64,000 nt of DNA from Lysinibacillus pakistanensis (GTDB lineage: Bacteria; Bacillota; Bacilli; Bacillales_A; Planococcaceae). Positions 39,516 to 49,863 of the stretch are shown here, one piece after another (position 1 is the first letter of the stretch; every line of letters starts with the position of its first letter). Made by a program: the position numbers and the translations under genes. Location: positions 1 through 64,000 of the forward strand of contig BBDJ01000007.1 in NCBI GenBank assembly GCA_001312325.1, given 5' to 3'. Under the pieces are notes generated by a model. That model was not told the DNA's origin and made no database searches. It saw only the letters and a list, made by a program, of their open reading frames with translations.

Positions 39516-39777
39516 TTGGATGGAAAAATGAATGAATTTCAGCAAGCTGTATCTATCGCCGATCATGAGAGACGAATTGATGAGCTTGAAAAGGATATGA
39601 AGGCAGTTAAACCAATTGTTTATGACACTGCTTCGAGTGTTAAACAAATAGAGAAATCAGTGGAGAAAATGGAAAAGAATAGCGACAAAATCAAAGGTTA
39701 TTTTTTTGGCCGCAGCAATAAGTGGCGTTGTAGGCATTGTATTTATTGCATTACAAAATTCGATTTTTGGAGGATAA
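39516..39777 (+). CDS. xhlA: XhlA-type haemolysin/holin accessory protein
   Basis: About 87 residues after repair of a 7-T run (39700-39706), which restores one C-terminal membrane segment (AAAISGVVGIVFIAL). The N-terminus is a coiled coil (ERRIDELEKDMKAV). TTG 39516 follows AGGTGAG. It acts with the holin at lysis. Confidence 0.85.
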
Positions 39778-39781
39778 CATT

Positions 39782-40043
39782 ATGAAAATCAATTGGAAAG
39801 TACGTTTAAAACACAAGCCATTTTTAGTGGCAGCATTTGCATTAATACTATTATTGGTGCAGCAAATTGGATCATTAATTGGCTATGACACAACAATTTA
39901 TAATGAGCGAGTAACAGAGTTATTTAACACTGTGCTCGCTTTTTTTAGTGCTGATTGGAGTGGTTATTGACCCAACAACAGAAGGCACTAATGACAGCTC
40001 TCAGGCATTAAAATACGACAAACCAAAGGATGATGTTAAATGA
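39782..40043 (+). CDS. Holin (phiLC3 type)
   Basis: About 87 residues after repair of a 7-T run (near 39942). A membrane segment (FLVAAFALILLLVQQIG) and a second restored one near residue 55 (LFNTVLAFLVLIGVVID), as in phiLC3-type holins. It opens the membrane for the endolysin. Confidence 0.85.
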
Positions 40044-40708
40044 GCTCAAGCGTAACAACTACATGTCGGGATCTTTCAGAGTTATTACCTGCAGCACAAA
40101 CAGCCTGCAGACTTTTGTTTCAGGAGTGTTTTAAAGTAGGCATTAAAAATATCTTTATTACAGAGACTTATCGCTCACAGGAACGACAAAATTATCTTTA
40201 TGCTCAGGGTCGTACAAGACCTGGGCAAATTGTTACCTGGACACTTTCCAGCAATCATAAATCTCGTCTAGCTTGGGATATTGCCGTAGGTCCTCCACAG
40301 TCTTTATATGATGTAACGACACTTACTCGAGTAGGAGCTATTGCACGTAAGTTAGGTATTACGTGGGGCGGTGATTGGATTGGTAGTATTGACCGACCAC
40401 ATTTTGAAGTTAAATCATCTTGGAAAATGCCTGCAGGTTATAAGCTAGAGGGCAAATTGAACGTGCCTACTAATAGCAAAGGACAAGTACAACTAATCGT
40501 AGAGGATAAAAAGGAGGTAATTAAAATGGCTCAAACATGGAACCCTGGTTCACCAGCTATGAAAACTGAAACAGAGAACTTTATTGCACAGGCGGTTAAA
40601 GATGGTATTATTCAGGAATCGCACTTAAAGGATTTACAGAATGGTACAATGACGACTGATCGTTTAATTGGGTTGTATATTACAATTCAGCAAAGACGAT
40701 GCAAATAA
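40040..40708 (+). CDS. M15-family endolysin (VanY/L-Ala-D-Glu peptidase)
   Basis: 222 residues; its start overlaps the holin stop. TYRSQERQNYLYAQGRTRPG, SNHKSRLAWDIAV and RPHFEV give the zinc ligands of M15 peptidases, though the usual Gly of SxHxxGxAxD is Arg here. A linker leads to a 60-residue C-terminal domain (TENFIAQAVKDGIIQESH) with its own internal ribosome-binding site at 40511. Confidence 0.92.
   Translation: MSSSVTTTCRDLSELLPAAQTACRLLFQECFKVGIKNIFITETYRSQERQNYLYAQGRTRPGQIVTWTLSSNHKSRLAWDIAVGPPQSLYDVTTLTRVGAIARKLGITWGGDWIGSIDRPHFEVKSSWKMPAGYKLEGKLNVPTNSKGQVQLIVEDKKEVIKMAQTWNPGSPAMKTETENFIAQAVKDGIIQESHLKDLQNGTMTTDRLIGLYITIQQRRCK
40511..40528 (+). promoter_or_regulatory. Internal ribosome-binding site for the endolysin C-terminal domain
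   Basis: AAGGAGGT (40511-40518) is 7 bases before the in-frame ATG 40526-40528 at the domain boundary. A 61-residue wall-binding fragment could be made separately, as shown for some two-component endolysins. Confidence 0.65.
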
Positions 40709-40723
40709 TAGCTGTTTAACTTT

Positions 40724-40767
40724 AAAGACCAGGTAATCACAAAAATTTGTGAGCCTGGTCTTTTTTT
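40724..40767 (+). terminator. Terminator of the late operon
   Basis: AAAGACCAGG pairs with CCTGGTCTTT, with an inner CACAAA/TTTGTG stem, then a T run. Confidence 0.88.
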
Positions 40768-40773
40768 ATTTAA

Positions 40774-41241
40774 TTAGTTAGCACCAGATCTTTCGATTGC
40801 CTCTTTAATCGCTTGTACTCGTAAACCCTCGTATTCAAAGATTTCAGCGCCCCATACTGTTTCGTTCCAGTCTTCTTTTGTGAAAATAACTACGCAATTT
40901 TCATTATCTTCAACCCACACACGAGGTGCACCTCCGATATTACAGTTCGAATTAAATATTACATCATTTTCGTGTGTGAATATAAAAGGCTGTGCATCAC
41001 TTTTCATTGATAAAATATTTTCAAAAGTTTGATGTAATTCTTGTGCTTTTTTTGAAATTCCCATTAAAACAACATCCTCATAAAATTTATTAAGTAATTC
41101 AGCGTTTTTGAGTGTGATGTTATCTAACGATGCTTCACCTTTAAAAATCCTATATACAGTATTTTGTGGTATACCAGTAGCTTTGGAAACTTGAAGAGCT
41201 GGGACGCTGCTCTCGATTAGTTTAATAATATTTTTCCTCAT
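40774..41241 (-). CDS. HTH protein of the cargo operon
   Basis: 155 residues. I chose ATG 41239-41241 with GAGGTC upstream; an upstream extension to 41298 runs over the neighbouring stop. The first 55 residues form a lambda-repressor-like HTH (VSKATGIPQNTVYRIFKGEA). The C-terminal 100 residues (GGAPRVWVEDNENCVVIFTK) are unknown. It probably represses its own operon at the 41843/41875 sites. It lies 19 bp after its partner. Confidence 0.65.
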   Translation of the reverse strand: MRKNIIKLIESSVPALQVSKATGIPQNTVYRIFKGEASLDNITLKNAELLNKFYEDVVLMGISKKAQELHQTFENILSMKSDAQPFIFTHENDVIFNSNCNIGGAPRVWVEDNENCVVIFTKEDWNETVWGAEIFEYEGLRVQAIKEAIERSGAN

Positions 41242-41260
41242 TTGTAGACCTCGCAATAAT

Positions 41261-41823
41261 TTAGTGGTGTTTGATTGTCTTTTCACTGAATTTTCCATTC
41301 ACATCAATTGTACGAATATATTCTACTAAACCATTTTTAGTCGGACGCACATCGTGCTCTAATACATATATGCCATTTTCGCTTTGTTTTGCTTTCTCAA
41401 TATACAGAGCGATATTTTTTTTCGGTTTCCATTTTCGCTTTTTCGGAAATTTCTTTATCTGCAATATCTCTGAAAATTTTTGCTGTATCACTTGCGATTA
41501 ATCCTGATTTAGCCGAAATACCAATTTGCTTTAAGAACTCACTTGCATTTTCAAAACTATAACAATATGTGTTTTTTTAAATACGAAGCTATAGCAACTG
41601 TAGTTATACCATTTGCTGAACATTCCACTTTGTTACCACCTAAATGTTTTACAAATACTTCAACACCATTTTTAACAAATGTAGCTGTAGCAATTTTCAT
41701 GTTTCTAATCTCCTTCCATGCGATTGAAAGAGATGAAGCTAAGTATTCACGCACTTTTCCGCCGAACTTAGAAGCACCTTGTTTAGCTAATATCCACGCA
41801 CGTTTCATCACTTGTTTCATCAT
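41261..41823 (-). CDS. Unknown cargo protein with a phage/ICE-type N-terminal motif
   Basis: About 187 residues after repair of a 7-T run (41572-41578) and an 8-T run (near 41419). The N-terminus (KRAWILAKQGASKFGGKVRE) is a segment I know from many unassigned phage and ICE proteins. The C-terminal half is alternating helix and strand. AAAGGAG precedes the ATG. With the HTH protein it forms a small lysogen-expressed operon; a defence or exclusion role is possible. Confidence 0.6.
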
Positions 41824-41842
41824 CTCAATCGCTCCTTTTGTT

Positions 41843-41890
41843 TTACCGTTATCGGTAACTTTATGTTTATTATATTACCGTTATCGGTAA
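41843..41890. promoter_or_regulatory. Twin operators and promoter of the cargo operon
   Basis: Two identical 16-bp sites, TTACCGTTATCGGTAA, start at 41843 and 41875, 32 bp apart (three helical turns). On the minus strand a TATAAT lies between them, and the upstream copy fills the 17-bp spacer to a weak -35 (TTTACT). A repressor bound at both could loop or stack to shut the promoter. Confidence 0.75.
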
Positions 41891-41928
41891 AAGTAAAGTG
41901 GTTTAATAAAAAAATGTGCATAACAAAA

Positions 41929-41960
41929 AAAGAGCAGATAGCCATTACAGCTATCTACTC
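41929..41960 (-). terminator. Minus-strand terminator upstream of the cargo operon
   Basis: AGATAGC (41936-41942) and GCTATCT (41950-41956) pair; on the minus strand seven T follow. It insulates the cargo promoter from leftward read-through. The rest of 41957-42137 has no gene. Confidence 0.65.
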
Positions 41961-42137
41961 ATTTTCCACGTAGTTAATTAAATTTACAAATATTAAGTAA
42001 TTCACATTCCACTTAGTTACAAATTGAATATAACATACATATTATCAAGAAACAAGACCGTGTAGCATACTGCCTTGCAGTATATAAAAAAATGACCTTG
42101 TAATAATAAAAAATTTATGAATTCAGGCATTTTTTTA

Positions 42138-42185
42138 TTGCTAATTACAGAACATTTGTTCTATAATATGTACAAACGAATGTTC
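42138..42185 (+). promoter_or_regulatory. SOS promoter with two LexA boxes
   Basis: GAACATTTGTTC (42150-42161) matches the DinR/LexA core GAAC-N4-GTTC and fills the spacer between TTGCTA (42138-42143) and TATAAT (42162-42167). A second, weaker box, AAACGAATGTTC, lies at 42174-42185. Expression should rise with DNA damage, as at prophage induction. Confidence 0.8.
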
Positions 42186-42206
42186 TTACTTTGAGGAGGC
42201 GTAAAG

Positions 42207-42479
42207 ATGGCAACTAAAACAAAAACACCAGCAAAGAAAAAGGAACCAAAGCACTTAGACAGAGACGAGTTTGATTTAGAAGAAATCGCATACGCATTAA
42301 CTGAGGCAATGAATGAATCAAAGTACAAAGCTTTTTCAGTTTACAGAAAGGAACAACCACTCTTGGGTATAGTCACAAAAATGGATGCAAACACTAAATT
42401 AATTCATATCAAAGATAAATATAGGATTGTCCATAAGGTACATTTCTTAGATATTTTAAGTATTTCTGATGTTGATTAG
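42207..42479 (+). CDS. YolD-related small protein under LexA control
   Basis: 90 residues, GAGGAGG upstream. Lys-rich start, then a fold similar to the C-terminal YolD domain (YKAFSVYRKEQPLLGIVTKM). First gene of the SOS unit. YolD genes often pair with a UvrX-type polymerase, but none is here. Confidence 0.6.
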   Translation: MATKTKTPAKKKEPKHLDRDEFDLEEIAYALTEAMNESKYKAFSVYRKEQPLLGIVTKMDANTKLIHIKDKYRIVHKVHFLDILSISDVD

Positions 42480-42495
42480 TGGAGAGTGATTTGTG

Positions 42496-42834
42496 ATGTT
42501 AAAAGACCGTGGCAATATGAAATGGACAGCAATGATGCTTCCAGAACATCTTGAAAAGATTAGAGAATGGAAACAAGAGCAATTTTATGATAAAAAGCGT
42601 GATTTGACCGATTGGGAACTAGAAGAAATTGAACAAACAATACAAAGAGCATTCAAATTACGAAAACTGGTTACACTTACATTGTGGCATAATCATAATT
42701 TTCATGACGAAACTGGATTAGTTACAGGAATGGACCAGCTCAAGAAGGAAATGTTATTAGACACTGATATAGCCATAAAACGTATTTTGTTTGATGATGT
42801 TCAAAGTGCAAAGCTATTAGACGTTGACGAATAA
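42496..42834 (+). CDS. YolD-like protein
   Basis: 112 residues from ATG 42496 (GGAGAGTG upstream). NMKWTAMMLPEHLEKIREW is the signature YolD N-terminus; the beta domain (LVTLTLWHNHNFHDETGLV) follows. In Bacillus, YolD accompanies UvrX lesion-bypass polymerases in SOS operons. Confidence 0.85.
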   Translation: MLKDRGNMKWTAMMLPEHLEKIREWKQEQFYDKKRDLTDWELEEIEQTIQRAFKLRKLVTLTLWHNHNFHDETGLVTGMDQLKKEMLLDTDIAIKRILFDDVQSAKLLDVDE

Positions 42835-42841
42835 ATAAAGA

Positions 42842-42872
42842 AAAGTCACTAGTTTGAATAACGAGTGACTTT
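42842..42872 (+). terminator. Terminator of the YolD pair
   Basis: AAAGTCACT (42842-42850) pairs with AGTGACTTT (42864-42872), followed by CTTCTATTT. Confidence 0.7.
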
Positions 42873-42917
42873 CTTCTATTTCAATGAGAACGAATTGCCT
42901 TTTTAAAATATATGTAG

Positions 42918-42930
42918 TACACCTGCCAGT
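42918..42930. repeat. Dispersed repeat, inverted copy 3
   Basis: TACACCTGCCAGT is the reverse complement of the first part of the 17-bp repeat at 1314 and 4614. It lies inside the right attachment arm region. The stretch 42873-43120 has no gene. Confidence 0.55.
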
Positions 42931-42997
42931 TTATATTTGATGATACTTGTAAAATCATTTATGTGTACCCAACGTTGATATAGCAAGGTTTTGGGCA

Positions 42998-43076
42998 TGT
43001 CCCCCAGTAAAAAAAATAAACATGACAGCATTTTGGACCCTAGATTTTAATCATTCCCCCAGCATGTCCCCCAAAA
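42998..43076 (+). promoter_or_regulatory. Right-arm integrase sites (candidate)
   Basis: TGTCCCCCAG (42998-43007) and TGTCCCCCAAAA (43065-43076) resemble the tandem TGTACCCCAAAA at 74-97. They lie 115-195 bp from the attR core. Confidence 0.5.
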
Positions 43077-43120
43077 GTTTGAAGAGAATTGACATCTTTT
43101 GACGATTAAGAAAACTAAAA

Positions 43121-43160
43121 AAAGCCCTCAAACCGTTGATAAAACAGGATTGAGGGCTTT
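43121..43160 (-). terminator. rpsD terminator, supplied by the prophage
   Basis: AAAGCCCTCAA (43121-43131) pairs with TTGAGGGCTTT (43150-43160); on the minus strand seven T follow. It is on the phage side of the core, so it replaces the host terminator lost by integration. Confidence 0.85.
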
Positions 43161-43189
43161 TGATTGATTCGGTCTGATAACCAAGAATA

Positions 43190-44020
<831 letters not shown>

Positions 44021-44026
44021 ACCTAC

Positions 44027-44055
44027 ATTGTAACTGCTATTGGCATTGACGTCAA
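44027..44055 (-). promoter_or_regulatory. rpsD promoter
   Basis: On the minus strand TTGACG (44050-44055) and TACAAT (44027-44032) are 17 bp apart. Confidence 0.75.
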
Positions 44056-44108
44056 TTATTAGACAAACTATTTTTAAAGTGGTCATATAGTAGAAAATTC
44101 CTCTCTAT

Positions 44109-44161
44109 ACATTTTACACTATCCCAAAATAGTTAAAGATACGGTGAGAAATGTAAAATGT
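44109..44161. repeat. Inverted repeat between rpsD and the GGDEF gene
   Basis: ACATTTTACA (44109-44118) and TGTAAAATGT (44152-44161) are perfect inverted repeats. TATAAT at 44205-44210 downstream is the likely -10 of the GGDEF gene, with only a weak -35. Confidence 0.45.
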
Positions 44162-44263
44162 AAAAGTAAAACAGAATTACATAGTCAAAATGACACAAAT
44201 TATGTATAATATATTATAAGTTAATAGTAATTGATTTGGACGTTATATAGAAAAGGTGATTTC

Positions 44264-46154
44264 ATGACAGACCATTTACAAACGCTAAAATATATAAAAT
44301 CAGATGTTTTGAGCTTTTGGGTGAGTTCGAAGGAAGAACAAGCCGGTTTTAATGAGTACTTTTATCCATTAAAACAGTGTCTAAAGAAGCACTTGCAAAT
44401 TGCTAATGCAGCTTTTCTCAGTTTCGAGGGTAATTCCTTAATACCAGTCGAAGAAATGGCTGCTTTGACGATTGAAACAAAACTAAATGCTGTGTCATGG
44501 TTAATGATTGAAGCTAGCTTTTATCAACAAAAAGTGGTGAAAATTCCTTATATATTAAAAGAAAAAGAAGCCTATGCGATGATGACAGATATGGTGCTTT
44601 TTCAAGCAGATGGCAAAAATCCAATTGGGGTGTTACTCGTTGAGGCAACAGATGCTTGGACAGACTTTATGTCCTCGGATTACGGGGATGAATGTGTGGA
44701 AACGCTTACGAAGGTTTTACAGATGATTAGAGAGAATCTAGAAGTAAAAGTGAATGAAGATCAGTATAGAAAATTATATAATATGACTGATTTGTTTCAT
44801 TCCACGATGGATATTGATTTAATTTTGGAAAATGTCTTGAAGAATATTAAGGATAATTTCCCGGAATTTAATGTAGAGCTTATTTTATCGAATGATCAGG
44901 ACCGCCATACGACTATCGAGATTAAGCTTTTTGATTATTTATCTGAAAGGCCAGCAACGATTGAGGCTTTTGTATCAGGAGAATTGACAACGGAACTTGC
45001 AGGCGATTTGAATTGTCGATTATTGAATGCTCCTATAAAAGGGAGACAAGCAATTTATGGCATATTACAAGTAAGTGCACCTACAACATATCTTTTTTTC
45101 AACGACCGAAAAGGATTTTGTGCGTATGCTAGCACAGGCATCAGGAAATGCACTCGAAAATGCAAAATTATATCATCAATCGCACCGCCTCGTAAGTGAC
45201 TTACAACTCATCAATGAAACATCACATCGATTAAACATGAGGATTGACATTCATGAAATGTTACTTTTCCTACAAAAACAGTTAATGAAATCTTTTCAGC
45301 CAATGGAAGTCTGTTTTGCATTTAAAAATAATGAAACCTTTGAAGTGACTGGCGCTAGTACAGCATTATTTAACTCACAAGAGGGTATAACATATATCAA
45401 ACATGTTGAACAACATTTTGAGCATACCAATGATCCACTATTTATTGCTGATTTCAGCAGATTAACCCCTAGTCAAACTGAATATCGATCAATTATGGCA
45501 ATCCCAATTTTAATGGAGGAAAAAAATAAATGGCTTTAGTATTGTATTACACAAAGAGCCTTATTTCTTTTCATTTGATAGCTTTAAATTAATGCAATCT
45601 TTAATTCATCATTCGTCTTTAGCAATTGCAAACTCAATTTTACGAAATCAACTTCAAGAAATGGTAGATTTGGATCATCTAACAAAATTATATGCAAGAA
45701 GTTATTTAGATCAGTATGTTGAAAAATCGCTTAAGAACGATAAATCCGGAATGTTCTTGCTGATTGATATTGATAACTTCAAACGTGTTAATGATACGTA
45801 CGGTCATCAAATTGGTGATAAGATTCTTATACAAATTGCGGTACAATTAAAAGAAACAATTGGCACGCGAGGTATTTGTGCGCGCTGGGGTGGAGAAGAA
45901 ATGTCCGTTTATGTGCCAAATATTAATGAAAAAGACGCCATAGAATTGGCAGCAACAATTGTTGCAGTCATTCCCAAAGCTACAGATCCGAAAGTGACTA
46001 TTTCGGCAGGTCTTATTACTTGGGATGAACAATATCGCCCTGCGTTTCAATCTGTATTTTTACATGCTGATACTGCATTATATCAAGCAAAAAAAATAGT
46101 GGTAAAAATCGTTTCTGTATTCATGACCGCGAATCCGTAAAAACCAATGTTTAA
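44264..46154 (+). CDS. dgcP: Diguanylate cyclase with GAF domains (DgcP/YtrP-like)
   Basis: About 629 residues after repair of 7-runs near 45091 and 45525 and an 8-A run near 46090. Two GAF-like domains precede a GGDEF domain (DHLTKLYARSYLDQYVE; IDIDNFKRVNDTYGHQIGD; GGEE active site at about residue 545). It should make cyclic di-GMP. B. subtilis dgcP (ytrP) occupies the same position next to rpsD. ATG 44264 follows AAAGGTG. Confidence 0.88.
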
Positions 46155-46190
46155 ATGGAATAACACACAGCATCCTTTCTATATAAATGA

Positions 46191-46231
46191 ATTGCCCTGA
46201 AATGACAATTGTTAAACCATTTCAGGGCAAT
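46191..46231. terminator. Bidirectional terminator after dgcP
   Basis: A perfect 14-bp stem (ATTGCCCTGAAATG at 46191 with 46218-46231) with T runs on the plus strand. The stretch 46232-46390 has no gene that I can see. Confidence 0.88.
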
Positions 46232-46390
46232 TTTTATTTTGATTTCAGTAAATCTTTACTGTGTGAAAGCCACAAATATTTTTGTACCGAGAGTGAAGCG
46301 TCAGGTACAGTAAATTCATTGTAATAGAGGAACTCAACTAAAATCCTCACATCCTATAAAAACGCCTGAGTGACATCCATCGTGGTAGCC

Positions 46391-46475
46391 TAAAGCCCCC
46401 GATGAGTCACAAATTTTGAATAGGAGCTTTTATAAAAAAAATCTGGACATACTTACGCTGGAGTGTAATTAATGC
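46391..46475 (+). repeat. Dispersed intergenic repeat, copy A
   Basis: Starts TAAAGCCCCC like copy B, contains ATTTTGAATAGGAGCTTT and ends with a TTACGC..GTGTAA hairpin. Related copies are at 47816, 50363 and 53081. Confidence 0.65.
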
Positions 46476-46478
46476 TTT

Positions 46479-46958
46479 TTATAAATGTAGAAGTAGCGTA
46501 TGGACGAATAACTCTAATCCGTCTTGATCATCTTTTGAAAATCGATTAACAATTGGACTGTCGATGTCAAGAACACCTATCACTTCTCCGCTTTTTATTA
46601 AAGGGATAACGATTTCTGATTGTGATGCCGCATCACAGGCAATATGTCCTGGAAATTCATGTACATCTTTAACAACGATTGTTTCCTTTCGAGCTACAGC
46701 TGTTCCGCAAACACCGCGCCCAGTAGGAATTCTAACGCAGGCAGGTAAGCCTTGGAATGGACCCAGCACTAACTCGTCTCCTTGTAAGATATAAAAACCA
46801 ACCCAGTTAATGTTTGTTAAAAATTGATTCAATAATGCAGAGGCGTTGCTTAAATTGGCAATGCGATCTGTTTCTCCTGTAAGTAGGGCATCCAATTGTT
46901 TAGTCAATGAATGATATTGTTCAGCGATAGGGCCATCATAATGAATTTTCGTAAACAT
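46479..46958 (-). CDS. Free methionine-(R)-sulfoxide reductase (GAF domain)
   Basis: 159 residues, unbroken. A single GAF domain with the fRMsr cysteines (LPACVRIPTGRGVCGTAV and HIACDAAS) and the final IGVLDIDSP. It reduces free methionine-R-sulfoxide. It is 24 bp after hisJ and probably co-transcribed with it. B. subtilis ytsP is the positional match. Confidence 0.9.
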   Translation of the reverse strand: MFTKIHYDGPIAEQYHSLTKQLDALLTGETDRIANLSNASALLNQFLTNINWVGFYILQGDELVLGPFQGLPACVRIPTGRGVCGTAVARKETIVVKDVHEFPGHIACDAASQSEIVIPLIKSGEVIGVLDIDSPIVNRFSKDDQDGLELFVHTLLLHL

Positions 46959-46982
46959 ACTAGCACCTCGTTTAAAAGTTAT

Positions 46983-47778
46983 TTATTTTGGAAATATAAC
47001 ATGGTAGTGTTGATGTAAATCACTGGCACTGTGCGCATCTGAACCAAAAACAGCAGGCAATCCTATAGATTTACTATATTCAATAAAGGCAAATGGTGGA
47101 TAAGGTTCCTGACAATGTGCTTTACTTAAACCAGCACTATTTACATCTAGCTCATAGCCATCTAGCTTCATACAATCTAAAACTTCTCGAATCCTCTCAG
47201 TGTCATCAACTTTTACTTTATGTGCTAGCTGAAACTTGTGAACAAGTGAGGGGTGTCCGATACGTTTAGGCTTATATTTTCCTAAATCTGCTTTAATGGA
47301 TTGTAGAACCGTATCATAATATAAATGATAAACCTGTTCAACAGAGCCTACTTTTTTTAGAAAAATCGATAAAGCTTTCTGGAGAATAATCGATACATTC
47401 AAATGTATTTTGCCATGATAAAAAGTGGACTGATAAAATAGAGTCATTTAAATAATGTCCATATGTATCCAAAAATTCACGTGTTTCTTGTTCAAAGCCA
47501 TGAATGTAGTCAACCTCTAATCCAATATGAATACGAATGTCTCGTGCATATCGCTTTTGCAGGCACTGCAGATCGTTAAGATAAGACATTAGAAATTCTG
47601 GATTCATACCACTATCTTGTTCTGGTGTAGGGTCAATAAAACCTGTTGGTAAAGGCGCATGCTCTGTAAACGTAATATCAGTGAAGCAATTAGCAATTGC
47701 TTTCTCAATATATTGCTTAAATGTATCAGTAGTACCATGTGGACAATAAGGACTATGAATGTGTCCGTCTCGTTTCAT
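46983..47778 (-). CDS. hisJ: Histidinol-phosphatase, PHP family
   Basis: About 265 residues after repair of a 7-T run (near 47354). PHP metal motifs: DGHIHSPYCPHG at the start, TEHAP, GLEVDY, and FGSDAHSASDL at the end. It makes histidinol in histidine synthesis. ATG 47776-47778 follows GGGAGTGG. Confidence 0.9.
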
Positions 47779-47815
47779 TAAATTACCACTCCCTGTGTTT
47801 TTAATCAATCAAGAT

Positions 47816-47912
47816 TAAAGCCCCCAGCAGATGTTAAGGATTTTGAAGAGAAGCTTTTCAAGCGAGCTCGAAAAAAATCCGAACGTTATTAATACTATGG
47901 CGTAAATTGATT
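47816..47912 (+). repeat. Dispersed intergenic repeat, copy B
   Basis: TAAAGCCCCC start; GATTTTGAAGAGAAGCTTTT and GAGCTCGAAAAAAATC core. It lies in the divergent region between hisJ and ezrA. TATAAT near 47982 may be the ezrA -10. Confidence 0.7.
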
Positions 47913-48033
47913 ATACCTGAGCGTTGTCATACACTTTTCCGAAAAACGCTTAAATTTTAGTACAAAAGGCGAAAACATAGTATATAATAAATACAACTAG
48001 CCAATTCGTTTATTGTAGAATAGGAGGCTTACG

Positions 48034-49736
48034 ATGGAGTATATCATCATTCCGGTTGTCCTACTATTAATTTTAGCTATAGTGGGATTTATGATGCGAC
48101 GAAAACATACAACAATCATTGCAAAGCTTGAAAATGAAAAATTACAAATACAAAATAACCCCATAAACGAGGAAATTTCCAAAGTAAAATCTTTGAATAT
48201 GAACGGTGAAACAGAAGAGATGTTTGAACGATGGCGTAATAGCTGGGATGAAGTCATCGATGTACATATGACAAAAATTGATTCGCTGTTATTTGATGCA
48301 GAGGACCAAATAAATAGACTGCGTTTTAAAAAAAGCAACACTCATTGAACGTGAGATAGAGGATTATATTCAAAAGTGTGAACAGGATAAAGATAAAATT
48401 TTAGAAGAATTAAATGAATTAATTGGCAGCGAAGAAAAAAACCGTATAGAAATTGAACAATTAAAAGAATATTATCGCTCTGCGCGTAAAACCTTGTTAG
48501 CCCATCAACATTCATTTGGTGTAGCTTTACCAGCATTAGAAAATAGACTGGAGACATTCGTTCAAAAGTTTGATGAATTTGATGTACTGACAAGCGAAGG
48601 GAATTATTTGCAGGCAAGGGAGATTGTAATTAGCCTAAACCATGAATCGCAACAAACATTTGACTATATCAATGATGTACCAACGATTTTAACAGAGCTG
48701 CAAGTAAAGCTACCTGGAGCTGTACAGGAATTGCGTAGTGGTCAGCGTGAAATGGAGGACCAATCCTATTATTTACAGCATTTGGAGCTAACAGAGGCAC
48801 TAAATAAGTTTGAAGAAGAATTTAAAACATTAAAAAACGAGTTAGCGGAGCTTAATTTGACAGATGTTAAGCCGCGTGTTGCTGAAATAAATGAAGAAAT
48901 TGATCGATTCTACGATTTACTGGAAAAAGAGGTTATCGCTAAAAACTATGTTGACCAAAATTGTGATCGCTTACTAAGTTCAATTACCAATGTTATTACA
49001 TCAACAAGATTGGTTAGTGATGAAGCAACTTATGTGCAACAAAGCTATCATTTAAATGAAAAAGATGCTGAGATTCCAAAAGCGGCTTTAAAGCAATTAG
49101 AGGCATTACAGCGACGTTATGAGTTACTAGCAATGCGTGTGAAAGAGGAGAAGTCTGCTTACTCAAGCTTGCAGGAGGAATTAATTGAAATTAGTGAAGA
49201 GCTTGAACGGATTCATGAGGAACAAGGGCATTTATCAAATACGATGAAAAAAACTTCGTATAGATGAGAATAAGGCACGTACACAAGTAGAAAGCCTAAA
49301 GAAAGCATTGCAAGAGACAGATCGACTTTTAAATAAGGCCAATATTCCTGGTATACCAGATGAAATGGATGCGCGTTTAGATGAGGCGGCAGAGCATATC
49401 TATGTAGTGATGCAAAGCTTGCAAGAAGTACCTCTTAATATGGGAACAGTACATAATAATTTAACGGCTGCTACCCTTTGTGTGGAGGATGTAAAAGAAA
49501 AGGCGAATGAATTGATAGAAAATGTAATGCTAATTGAACGGATTATTCAGTATGGAAATCGTCATCGTGTAACAAATCCAAAATTGAATGCTCGTTTAAA
49601 AGAAGCTGAAGTAGCTTTTCATCAATTCCGTTATTCCAAAGCACTAGAAGAGGCTGGAACGGCAGTTGAAGAAATGGAGCCAGGCGCTTTAAAACGAATT
49701 CAAGAGCTCGTTGCAGAGGAATTCATGTCGAGATAG
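48034..49736 (+). CDS. ezrA: Septation ring formation regulator EzrA
   Basis: About 567 residues after repair of 7-A runs near 48330 and 49250. One N-terminal membrane segment (IIIPVVLLLILAIVGFMM), then spectrin-like coiled coils throughout, and the late conserved helix AEVAFHQFRYSKALEEA. It regulates FtsZ ring assembly from the membrane. GGAGG precedes the ATG. Confidence 0.95.
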
Positions 49737-49767
49737 TTAAGACACAGCCATATAAGAAATTTCATCT

Positions 49768-49810
49768 GCTGTCTAAAAAGTATACGAATACTTTTTAGAC
49801 AGCTTTGTTT
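49768..49810 (+). terminator. ezrA terminator
   Basis: A perfect 16-bp stem (GCTGTCTAAAAAGTAT with 49788-49803), then TTTGTTTTT. Confidence 0.92.
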
Positions 49811-49863
49811 TTGAAATCAGATGGATACGCTGGATAGAACTTCGAAATGAAGGAGTGGGGAAA

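Noticed and set aside
41271..41890. Rightward ORFs opposite the cargo operon
   Set aside because: The leftward frames have ribosome-binding sites, a promoter and join after repair; the opposite ones do not.
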